From the NCBI GenBank assembly GCA_020061355.1, contig JAGUYK010000015.1, forward strand, positions 62,001 through 126,000: DNA of 64,000 bases. The letters run 5' to 3'. Below, one piece after another: positions 17,411 to 24,615 of this stretch. The stretch's first letter is position 1, and each line of letters starts with the position of its first letter. This stretch comes from Ignavibacteriales bacterium (GTDB lineage Bacteria > Bacteroidota > Ignavibacteria > Ignavibacteriales > Melioribacteraceae). Below the pieces are notes generated by a model. It saw nothing but the letters and a program-made list of their open reading frames with translations, was not told the origin of the DNA and made no database searches. The translations under genes and the position numbers were made by a program.

Positions 17411-19705
17411 ATGGCACTCAATCAACCAAATAATGCAAGACCTATTCAAAAAAAGAAGAAGAGAAAATCCTGGCGTTACTTTTTTCTTTTTATTTTTATC
17501 ATATTTATTGCTGCCGCAGTATTATTCATGCAATATATTTTTGAAGGTCTGCCGTCGCTTGAGCAGTTAGAAAATCCGCGTCAACAGTTAGCAAGTAACG
17601 TGTATAGTATTGATGGCGAATTGATTGGCCAATTCTTCAATGAAAACCGGGTAGAGGTAAGCATTGACAGTATTCCGCCGCATGTTATCAATGCATTAAT
17701 TGCAACGGAGGATAAGAAATTTTATAAGCACTGGGGCGTTGATATTGAGCGTTTCGTTAAAGCAATGTTCAAAACAGTTTTTTTATTTAAGCGCGAAGGT
17801 GCAAGTACTATTACACAGCAGCTTGCTAAGAATTTATATAAACTGAAATCAAAAAATGAAACACGAACCGGTACTGTTATCCGGAAAATCCAGGAGTGGA
17901 TAACGGCTGTTCAAATTGAAAAAACATATACAAAGCGCGAGATACTTGAAATGTATTTAAACATTTCATGGTTCGGCCATAGCGCATATGGAATTGCAAC
18001 TGCTTCAAAGGTCTATTTCAATAAGCATGTAAAAGATTTATCCATTTCTGATGCCGGAGTGCTGGTTGCTCTATTAAAATCGGCCGTTATATATGATCCA
18101 TTCAATAAATATGATAATGCCTTTCATAGAAGAAACCTTGTCCTTTATAACATGACAGGTGATGGATTTATCAGCAGAGAGCAATATGATAGACTTAAAA
18201 TCGAACCGATTAAACTTTCGTATAAAAAAATAGAAGAGGGAATAAAAGGAACAATCGCTCCGCATTTTGTTGAATATGTCCGTCAGCAAATGTCCCGTCT
18301 CTCTGATAAATATGGTTATGATTTATATCAGGATGGATTGAACATATATACAACACTCGATAGCCGGATGCAGAGAATTGCAAATAAAGCAGCCGAACTG
18401 CATCTAAATGAGTATCAACAACAATTTGATAAATCTTGGAATTGGAATAAATATAAAGGTGTGTTAAGCGAACTGATAGACAAATCTATTAAGAATCGAA
18501 TTGATTATAGAGCAGCACAAACAGCTGATGAGAAACGGATGGTATATAACCGTCTTCAGAATAATCAGAAATTTATTGATTCACTTAAGAAAGTTGGTGA
18601 GAAGATCGAAGTCGGTTTTGTAGCAATTGATGTTAAGACCGGTCAAATAAAAGCATTGGTAGGCGGACGCGATCAGAAATTCTTATATGGATTAAATCAT
18701 GTAACGCAAATACGACGTCAGCCGGGATCATCCTTTAAACCGATCGTTTATTCTGTGGCAATTGATAATGGATTATATCCGGCATTTCCCATAATGAATC
18801 AGCCATTTGATTATAATGGGTGGAGTCCTAAAAATTTTGACACTGGAACCGGTGGATTCACTACACTTCGTGATGGATTGAAACATTCAATTAATATTAT
18901 TGCGGCAAGACTAATAATTGAGGATTATGCACCGCTCTGGAAAATAGGACGATTTGCAGAAAAAATGGGAATTAAAAGTAAGCTGGAATTATACCCTTCC
19001 ATAGCCTTAGGTACGTCACTGGTAACACCTTTGGAAATGACAACTGCATTTGCTACCCTTGCGAACCATGGAGTATATAATGAACCCATCTCGATATTGA
19101 AAATTGAAGATAAGGATGGTGTATTGATCGATCAGTTTACGAACCAGACCTACGAGGCAATTCCCGAAGAAACAGCATATATAGTTACCGATATGCTGCG
19201 AACTGCAATTGATCAGGGGACAGGAGCCGGTGCACGATCCAGGTTTAATTTCCATCGTCCGGCTGCAGGTAAAACAGGTACTACTCAGGATTTTACTGAT
19301 GCCTGGTTTATTGGTTATACGCCTCAGATTGCGGCGGGTGCATGGGTTGGTTTTGATGACCAGAGAATTTCTTTTACAGGTAATTACGGGCAAGGAGGAC
19401 GTGCTGCCATGCCCGTGTGGGCAATATTTATGCACGACGTTTATGAACAATTACAATTACCTCTTGAAGATTTTACATTACCATTAAGCGGAAATGTCGT
19501 TCCAGTTAGATTTTGCAAAGAATCAATTTATGAGCTTGGTGACCCTCGTTTATATTCAAGTGATTGCCGTAACGGCGTCCTTGTTGATATTATGAATATT
19601 AAAGATATGCCTTCTACATTTGATGCTTTCAGGGATACTACAATGAAAATATTCAGCCGTTATTCATTGCAGGATTCTTCTCACGAAGCGAAAGAAATAA
19701 GGTAA
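17411..19705 (+). CDS. Class A penicillin-binding protein (PBP1A-like)
   Basis: Bifunctional peptidoglycan synthase of 764 residues. A cytoplasmic Lys-rich stretch and one transmembrane helix (about 26-44) come first. The GT51 glycosyltransferase has EDKKFYKHWGVD near 102, then GASTITQQLAKNLYKLKS, KIQEWITA and YLNISWFG. The transpeptidase has the acylation site Ser440 in SSFK, SIN near 495 as the middle motif, and KTGTTQ at 621-626. All catalytic motifs are intact. Two bases separate it from lpxH. It is distinct from the elongation-specific PBP2 at 33389 and probably fills the glycan-repair and bulk synthesis role. Confidence 0.93.
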   Translation: MALNQPNNARPIQKKKKRKSWRYFFLFIFIIFIAAAVLFMQYIFEGLPSLEQLENPRQQLASNVYSIDGELIGQFFNENRVEVSIDSIPPHVINALIATEDKKFYKHWGVDIERFVKAMFKTVFLFKREGASTITQQLAKNLYKLKSKNETRTGTVIRKIQEWITAVQIEKTYTKREILEMYLNISWFGHSAYGIATASKVYFNKHVKDLSISDAGVLVALLKSAVIYDPFNKYDNAFHRRNLVLYNMTGDGFISREQYDRLKIEPIKLSYKKIEEGIKGTIAPHFVEYVRQQMSRLSDKYGYDLYQDGLNIYTTLDSRMQRIANKAAELHLNEYQQQFDKSWNWNKYKGVLSELIDKSIKNRIDYRAAQTADEKRMVYNRLQNNQKFIDSLKKVGEKIEVGFVAIDVKTGQIKALVGGRDQKFLYGLNHVTQIRRQPGSSFKPIVYSVAIDNGLYPAFPIMNQPFDYNGWSPKNFDTGTGGFTTLRDGLKHSINIIAARLIIEDYAPLWKIGRFAEKMGIKSKLELYPSIALGTSLVTPLEMTTAFATLANHGVYNEPISILKIEDKDGVLIDQFTNQTYEAIPEETAYIVTDMLRTAIDQGTGAGARSRFNFHRPAAGKTGTTQDFTDAWFIGYTPQIAAGAWVGFDDQRISFTGNYGQGGRAAMPVWAIFMHDVYEQLQLPLEDFTLPLSGNVVPVRFCKESIYELGDPRLYSSDCRNGVLVDIMNIKDMPSTFDAFRDTTMKIFSRYSLQDSSHEAKEIR

Positions 19706-19706
19706 T

Positions 19707-19738
19707 TTTGTATTACTCTCTTTAGTTCATTAATTTTG
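19707..19738 (+). promoter_or_regulatory. Promoter now upstream of the tRNA fragment and GIY-YIG gene
   Basis: TTTG at 19707-19710 and TAATTTTG at 19731-19738 match the Bacteroidota -33 and -7 elements with exactly 20 bp between. Transcription would begin near 19745, six bases before the duplicated tRNA-Leu 5' end. This is where a promoter of the tRNA itself should be, so it was probably the original tRNA-Leu promoter. Confidence 0.6.
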
Positions 19739-19748
19739 TGCTGCATAT

Positions 19749-19793
19749 TTGCCCGGATGGCGGAACCTGCCTACCGGCAGGCAGGTTGGTGAC
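19749..19793 (+). pseudogene. Duplicated 5' fragment of tRNA-Leu, interrupted by a palindrome
   Basis: TTGCCCGGATGGCGGAA at 19749-19765 repeats exactly the start of the tRNA-Leu gene at 20046-20062. It is broken by a 20-bp palindrome (19766-19785). TTGGT then resumes at 19786-19790, exactly the next bases of the tRNA, and GAC may match the following AGAC with one base lost. No anticodon stem or 3' half is present, so it cannot make a tRNA. Confidence 0.85.
19764..19787. repeat. REP-like palindrome CCTGCCTACCGGCAGGCAGG
   Basis: The core at 19766-19785 with its flanks forms a hairpin with 9-bp arms: AACCTGCCT at 19764-19772 against AGGCAGGTT at 19779-19787, loop ACCGGC. An alternative hairpin pairs CCTGCC with GGCAGG around TACC. 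Its GC content is far above its surroundings. Removing the 20 bp restores the tRNA sequence GGCGGAATTGGT precisely. I recall similar palindromes scattered in Bacteroidota and CPR genomes. No second copy was seen in this window. Confidence 0.75.
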
Positions 19794-19806
19794 AAAATGT
19801 TTCAAA

Positions 19807-20040
19807 ATGTATCAAGTTTATGCAATTAAAAGTAGATCGAGAAATTACATTTATGTTGGTTTAACTAATAATTTACAGGAGAGGTTGTCCAGACATAACA
19901 GTGGGACAAATAAGACGACTTCACCTTATGCTCCTTTTGACGTGATATTTGTTGAAGAGTGTCCAGATAGAAAAGCAGCAAGAAAGCTTGAGAAGTACTT
20001 GAAATCTGGTGTTGGAAAAGAGTTCTTAAAAAGTTTATAA
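19807..20040 (+). CDS. Stand-alone GIY-YIG endonuclease
   Basis: A 77-residue single-domain GIY-YIG nuclease. The frame is open from 19738 through the tRNA fragment and palindrome, but the conserved domain starts at ATG 19807 (MYQVYAIKSRSRNYIYVGLT), so I start there; there is no good ribosome site. The motifs are VYA for GIY, YVG for YIG, the catalytic Arg region LQERLSRHNSG, and the metal-binding Glu in ARKLEKYLKSG. It lacks any DNA-binding extension, as is usual for the small Bacteroidota members, whose function is unknown. It lies seven bases before intact tRNA-Leu and behind a duplicated tRNA 5' end, which suggests a homing-type element. A host repair nuclease such as UvrC is excluded by its size. 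Confidence 0.85.
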   Translation: MYQVYAIKSRSRNYIYVGLTNNLQERLSRHNSGTNKTTSPYAPFDVIFVEECPDRKAARKLEKYLKSGVGKEFLKSL

Positions 20041-20047
20041 ATTTATT

Positions 20048-20131
20048 GCCCGGATGGCGGAATTGGTAGACGCGCTAGCTTCAGGAGCTAGTTGGTGCAA
20101 GCCAGTGCAGGTTCGAGTCCTGTTCCGGGCA
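20048..20131 (+). tRNA. tRNA-Leu (anticodon CAG)
   Basis: An 84-nt cloverleaf. The acceptor stem pairs GCCCGGA with TCCGGGC and is followed by discriminator A. The anticodon stem CTAGC/GCTAG holds the loop TTCAGGA, so the anticodon is CAG, reading CUG. A long variable arm and the T-arm GCAGGTTCGAGTCCTGT identify a class II leucine tRNA. CCA is not encoded. Its own upstream sequence holds no promoter-like site; it probably depends on read-through from 19707-19738 through the GIY-YIG gene. Confidence 0.96.
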
Positions 20132-20161
20132 CAAAACCTTTCAGTAACTTCCATTTTTTAA

Positions 20162-21028
20162 ATGAATATAAATAAACATTCTGACATCATACTAAATAAA
20201 GCTTACAAAGAAGCCATCCTTTTTACTAAATCCCACTATGAAAATTTTCCGGTCGTGTCACTTTTCATTCCGAAATATTTAAGAAAACATATTGCGGTTG
20301 TTTATCAATTTGCCCGTCAGGCGGATGATATAGCGGATGAAGGAAATCATAAATCAGAATTCAGAATTGAGAATTTAGAATTATATGAAAATCTGCTAAA
20401 AAAGTGCTTAACAGGGACTTATGAAAATGATTTCTTGATGGCACTAAATAATACTGTTGAGAAGTTCAAACTATCATCTAAGCATTTTTATGATTTAATT
20501 AATGCGTTTAAGCAGGATATCGTCAAAAAAAGATATGCATCCTTCGCTGAGATGCTAAACTATTGTGAACATTCTGCAAATCCTGTGGGACGAATTATAC
20601 TTGAGTTATTTAATATCCGCGATAAACAGGCAATGGTACACTCAGATGCAATTTGTACGGCACTGCAGCTAACAAATTTTTACCAGGATGTCTCAATTGA
20701 CTTTAATAAAGGGCGAATCTATATCCCAGCTGATGAGATGGAATCCTTCAAGGTGAATGAAAATGTATTTGAGTTGAAAAAAAATAATACTAACTTTATA
20801 GCGTTATTAAAATACCAGGTTGATAGAACTCAAAAATTATTCGATGAAGGGAAGAAACTATTGCCATTATTGCCTGGTAATCTTAGACGACAAATTAAGA
20901 TGACAATTCTCGGCGGAGAAGCAATACTTAGAAAAATTGAAAAATCTAATTTTAACATATTAGATGATAGGCCAAAATTAAATAAGTTCGACATAATAAA
21001 AATATTAATTCAATCAATAATTAATTGA
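20162..21028 (+). CDS. hpnC: Squalene synthase HpnC-type
   Basis: A 288-residue trans-isoprenyl-diphosphate synthase, first of three genes that together turn two farnesyl diphosphates into squalene. HpnC turns presqualene diphosphate into hydroxysqualene. The first Asp-rich motif is DDIAD at 55-59 and the second is YQDVSID near 179, which are the Mg-diphosphate sites. ARQADDIADE and CEHSANPVGR are typical of the squalene/phytoene synthase family. The family alone does not separate HpnC from CrtB; the call rests on the tandem paralogue and the FAD enzyme that follow. It starts 30 bp after tRNA-Leu and overlaps hpnD by one base. Confidence 0.82.
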   Translation: MNINKHSDIILNKAYKEAILFTKSHYENFPVVSLFIPKYLRKHIAVVYQFARQADDIADEGNHKSEFRIENLELYENLLKKCLTGTYENDFLMALNNTVEKFKLSSKHFYDLINAFKQDIVKKRYASFAEMLNYCEHSANPVGRIILELFNIRDKQAMVHSDAICTALQLTNFYQDVSIDFNKGRIYIPADEMESFKVNENVFELKKNNTNFIALLKYQVDRTQKLFDEGKKLLPLLPGNLRRQIKMTILGGEAILRKIEKSNFNILDDRPKLNKFDIIKILIQSIIN

Positions 21029-21870
21029 TGTCAGATCAGTCAAAGCAAATAGCGAAAGAGAGTAAGAGCAGCTTTTATTATGCTTTTAGCCTTTTATCAC
21101 CTCAGAAGCGTGATGCAATGAATGCAGTCTATGCTTTTTGCCGGAAGACTGATGACATTGTCGATGAAAGCCATGAACCGGATGACCTGAAATACGAGAA
21201 ATTGAGAAAGTGGCGTATTGAATTTGAGAAAGCATTGACCGGTAGATCGGATTATCCTCTGCTTAATAAAGTTGCTACGATTATCAGGCAATTTAATATT
21301 CCGCTTGAGCATTTTTATGAACTTATTGTCGGGATGGAAATGGACTTGCAGCGCAAACGTTATCTCAGTTTTGATGATCTGGTTGAATATTGTTACCGTG
21401 TAGCTTCTACAGTAGGATTAATGTGTATAGAAATCTTCGGTTATAAAAATAAATCTACCAGGGACTATGCAGTTAATCTTGGATTGGCAATGCAGTTAAC
21501 CAACATTATTAGAGATGTCGGCAAAGATGCTGTGTATGGCAGAATTTATATTCCGCAGGATGATCTTATAAAATTTAATTACACTGAGAATGAGTTACTT
21601 GCAAAGCAATATAATCCCAATTTCCGTTCATTGATGAGTTTTGAGGCAGAGAGGGCTAAAGATTATTTTAATAAGGCAAATCAATCTTTGTATTTCGAAG
21701 ATAAACCTTCAATGTTTCCTGCAAGGGCAATGCAGCATATCTATTCAAGACTATTACAGAAAATTGAAAGATCAGATTATGATGTATTGAATAACCATAT
21801 TAAAATTAACAAAGTAGAGAAAGCAGCAATCTCAATTGGAGTATGGGCAAAATATAGTCTTGTATATTAA
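21028..21870 (+). CDS. hpnD: Presqualene diphosphate synthase HpnD-type
   Basis: A 280-residue paralogue of hpnC that condenses two farnesyl diphosphates to presqualene diphosphate. The ATG at 21028 overlaps the preceding stop (TGATG); the TTG at 21025 is less likely. Motifs: KTDDIVDE at 40-47, then LVEYCYRVASTVGLM and TNIIRDVGKDAVYGRIYIP, the complete second Asp-rich site. This sequence is closer to classical phytoene/squalene synthases than hpnC is, as expected for HpnD. The stop overlaps the hpnE start by one base, so the three form one operon. Confidence 0.85.
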   Translation: MSDQSKQIAKESKSSFYYAFSLLSPQKRDAMNAVYAFCRKTDDIVDESHEPDDLKYEKLRKWRIEFEKALTGRSDYPLLNKVATIIRQFNIPLEHFYELIVGMEMDLQRKRYLSFDDLVEYCYRVASTVGLMCIEIFGYKNKSTRDYAVNLGLAMQLTNIIRDVGKDAVYGRIYIPQDDLIKFNYTENELLAKQYNPNFRSLMSFEAERAKDYFNKANQSLYFEDKPSMFPARAMQHIYSRLLQKIERSDYDVLNNHIKINKVEKAAISIGVWAKYSLVY

Positions 21871-23153
21871 TGAAAAAATGTCTTGTTATTGGCGGCGGAT
21901 TTGCCGGTTTATCATCTGCAGTTTACCTCTCCGATAAAAATCATAAAGTAACATTACTTGAAGCATCTCCTAAACTTGGCGGCAGAGCTTATTCAATTTA
22001 CGATTCAAAACTAAACAGAAGTTATGATAATGGTCAGCATATTATAATGGGCTGCTACAATGAGACCTTAAGATTCATCTCAACAATTAACTCATCGCAT
22101 CTACTTGAAATCCCCGATTCACTTTCTATTAACTTTATAAAAAAGGGAGGAGAAATATTTCCATTAAGGTCTCCCAAAGAAAAGTACCCGTTTAATTTAT
22201 TAACAGCTCTGCTTAATTATAAAGCAATTAGCCTCAAATCGAGATTAAAAATAATCGACTTTTTTCTTGATCTGTTATGTTGCTATTCCTGTGACCTTAA
22301 AGATAAAACTGTAATTGAGTGGATGAAGGATCAAAAACAAACTGAGGAAGCAATCGATTTTTTTTGGAGTATCCTGGTTGTTGGCGCTTTGAATACTACT
22401 ATCGAAAAAGCGTCTGCAGCGGTTTTTGCAGAAATACTTAAAAGGATATTTTTTGATGGGACACAATCGTCAACAATAATTTTATCGAAAGTAGGATTGA
22501 GCGACCTTTACGTTAAACCATCTGTTGATTTTATCTTGAATAATGGGAATGAAATTAAACTTTCCGAAAGAATAATTAAGATTGAATTTGAAGGTAATAG
22601 AGTTTTGAAAGTAATTAGCGAAAAATCAAGTTATGATGATTTCGATTACGTAATAAGTGCCATTCCTTCATATGCCATTTCAAAAATATTTCAGAGCTCC
22701 GAAAATTATTACCATAATTTGCCATCATTAAATTATGGCACAATTTTAAATATTCATTTATGGCTTAACCAGAATCCATTCACAGAAAGATTTTACGGAT
22801 TTCTTGACGGCAAAATTCATTGGGTATTTAATCATGGAGATCATATCTCGATTACAATAAGCGCTGCTGATCAGTATAATGACAAATCGGAAGAAGAAAT
22901 TCTGAATATCATATATTCGGATTTGGAGATATTTTTTCCTATATTCATCTCAAATTTAGTGAAGGATTTTAGAGTAATAAAAGAAAAGCGAGCTACTTTT
23001 ATTCCTGATATCAGTTCATTAGAATTAAGAAAGGAAATATCAACACAGTTTGAAAATTTGATTTTAGCTGGTGATTGGATCAACACTAAATTACCGTCAA
23101 CAATTGAAAGTGCTGTTATGAGCGGTAGATTAGCCGCCGAATCAATCGATTAA
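21870..23153 (+). CDS. hpnE: Hydroxysqualene dehydroxylase HpnE-type FAD oxidoreductase
   Basis: A 427-residue flavoprotein that would reduce hydroxysqualene to squalene and complete the HpnCDE route. The N-terminal dinucleotide-binding fold is GGGFAGLSSAVYL at 8-20, with the Glu of LLEASPKLGGRAYS about 20 residues later. The amine-oxidase/phytoene-desaturase C-terminal FAD site is LILAGDWINTKLPSTIESAV near 398. FDNGQHI-type sequence (YDNGQHIIMGCY) marks HpnE among the desaturase relatives. No squalene-hopene cyclase lies nearby, so the fate of squalene is unknown. Confidence 0.83.
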   Translation: MKKCLVIGGGFAGLSSAVYLSDKNHKVTLLEASPKLGGRAYSIYDSKLNRSYDNGQHIIMGCYNETLRFISTINSSHLLEIPDSLSINFIKKGGEIFPLRSPKEKYPFNLLTALLNYKAISLKSRLKIIDFFLDLLCCYSCDLKDKTVIEWMKDQKQTEEAIDFFWSILVVGALNTTIEKASAAVFAEILKRIFFDGTQSSTIILSKVGLSDLYVKPSVDFILNNGNEIKLSERIIKIEFEGNRVLKVISEKSSYDDFDYVISAIPSYAISKIFQSSENYYHNLPSLNYGTILNIHLWLNQNPFTERFYGFLDGKIHWVFNHGDHISITISAADQYNDKSEEEILNIIYSDLEIFFPIFISNLVKDFRVIKEKRATFIPDISSLELRKEISTQFENLILAGDWINTKLPSTIESAVMSGRLAAESID

Positions 23154-23224
23154 AAATTCAATTGGACGCTTTCTAACTACTGAATAAATTAACCAAATCA
23201 ATTCTAAAATAAGACGGAGGGATT

Positions 23225-24529
23225 ATGTCCGGATTAAAAGAAAAGCTTCAAGAAAAAATTCTAATTGAAAAACCACGAACTGAAAAACTGCTCAAAGAAT
23301 TTGGCAATATTAAAGTTGATGAAGTTAACATCGGTCAGATTATAGGCGGAATGAGAGATATTAAAAGTCTTGTTACCGATGTTTCATATCTTGATCCGCA
23401 GGAAGGTATCCGTTTTCGTGGATTAACTATTCCTGAAGTTTTTGAAAAACTACCTAAGGCACCGGGTAATGAAATGCCATCAGTTGAGGGTTTCTTCTAT
23501 TTTCTTTTAACAGGAGATATGCCGACTGAAAAGGAAGTTAAAGAAGTTAGCCAGGAATTTAACTCAAGAAGTAAGATACCTGATTTCGTATTTGACATTC
23601 TAAGAGCAATGCCTGCGGATTCGCATCCGATGACAATGTTCTCCACAGCCATCCTTTCGATGAATAAAGATTCTATTTTTGTCAAAAAATATCATGAGGG
23701 TGTAAAGAAAAATGTTTATTGGGAGTATTACTATGAAGATGCAATGAATCTATTAGCAAAACTTCCGGAGATTGCTGCATTCATTTATAGATTGAAATAT
23801 AGAAACGGCAATATCATTGCTCCGGATCCCAAACTCGATTTCGGTGGTAACTTTTCTCATATGATGGGAATTGCCAAGCCGTACGATGAAGTTCCAAGAA
23901 TGTATTTCATTCTTCATAGTGATCATGAAAGCGGTAATGTTAGCGCTCATACGGGTCATCTGGTCGCAAGTGCTTTATCGGATATGTATTATGCTATAAG
24001 TGCAATGTTGAATGGTCTTGCTGGCCCTCTGCATGGTCTGGCAAATGAGGAAGTTTTAAGATGGCTGCATGGCGTTATGCAGAAAATGGGCAACAAGATT
24101 CCGACTGAAGAAGAAATGAAGAATTTTGTTTATGAGACATTGAAGACCGGTGTAATACCAGGTTATGGTCATGCAGTACTTAGAAAAACTGATCCGCGTT
24201 ATATGGCACAAAGAGAGTTCTGTTTAAAACATTTACCGGATGATGTACTCTTTAAATATGTAGACATGCTCTTTAAAGTTGTTCCACCAATTTTGTTAGA
24301 ACAGGGTAAAGCAAAGAATCCATGGCCGAATGTTGATGCTCAATCCGGTGTTATTCAATGGTACTATGGTGTAAAAGAATATGAATTCTATACTGTTCTA
24401 TTTGGTATTGGACGTGCACTTGGTGTATGCTCAAATATTATTTGGGCAAGAGCACTTGGATATCCGATCGAACGACCCAAATCTCTTACGACAAAAATGC
24501 TCGAAGATGTTGCGTTCGGTAAAAAGTAA
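23225..24529 (+). CDS. gltA: Citrate synthase, eukaryotic (type I) form
   Basis: Condenses oxaloacetate and acetyl-CoA to citrate at the entry to the TCA cycle. 434 residues. The catalytic triad aligns with the animal mitochondrial enzyme at a constant offset of four: His270 in GPLHGLANEE, His316 in GYGHAVLRKTDPR, and Asp371 in PNVDAQSG. HSDHESGNVSAHTGHLV and the long N-terminal helix also fit type I rather than the hexameric NADH-regulated type II. GACGGAGGG is a strong ribosome site just before ATG 23225. A hairpin terminator follows at 24551, so it is probably transcribed alone. Confidence 0.95.
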   Translation: MSGLKEKLQEKILIEKPRTEKLLKEFGNIKVDEVNIGQIIGGMRDIKSLVTDVSYLDPQEGIRFRGLTIPEVFEKLPKAPGNEMPSVEGFFYFLLTGDMPTEKEVKEVSQEFNSRSKIPDFVFDILRAMPADSHPMTMFSTAILSMNKDSIFVKKYHEGVKKNVYWEYYYEDAMNLLAKLPEIAAFIYRLKYRNGNIIAPDPKLDFGGNFSHMMGIAKPYDEVPRMYFILHSDHESGNVSAHTGHLVASALSDMYYAISAMLNGLAGPLHGLANEEVLRWLHGVMQKMGNKIPTEEEMKNFVYETLKTGVIPGYGHAVLRKTDPRYMAQREFCLKHLPDDVLFKYVDMLFKVVPPILLEQGKAKNPWPNVDAQSGVIQWYYGVKEYEFYTVLFGIGRALGVCSNIIWARALGYPIERPKSLTTKMLEDVAFGKK

Positions 24530-24550
24530 ACTATGTTTATTTTACAAATT

Positions 24551-24583
24551 AGAAAAGGGTGGATCATAGATTCACCCTTTTCT
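24551..24583 (+). terminator. Intrinsic terminator after gltA
   Basis: AGAAAAGGGTG at 24551-24561 pairs with CACCCTTTTCT at 24573-24583 around an 11-nt loop, and TTTATATT follows. The A-rich 5' arm would let it work weakly on the opposite strand as well. Confidence 0.85.
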
Positions 24584-24615
24584 TTTATATTATTATATGA
24601 AAAAGAAAAAAATGT

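Noticed and set aside
19016..19450. 144-codon minus-strand frame inside the PBP1A gene
   Set aside because: It is a shadow of the transpeptidase region; the cysteine-rich translation has no family resemblance and no start signals.
19738..19806. Longer GIY-YIG protein starting at 19738 and reading through the tRNA fragment
   Set aside because: The presumed transcript start (about 19745) lies after that codon, and the extra 23 residues only translate the tRNA fragment and palindrome.
19749..20131. Classical integrase-type element or prophage at a tRNA
   Set aside because: There is no integrase, excisionase or phage gene, and the duplicated part is the tRNA 5' end, not the 3' end used by tyrosine integrases.
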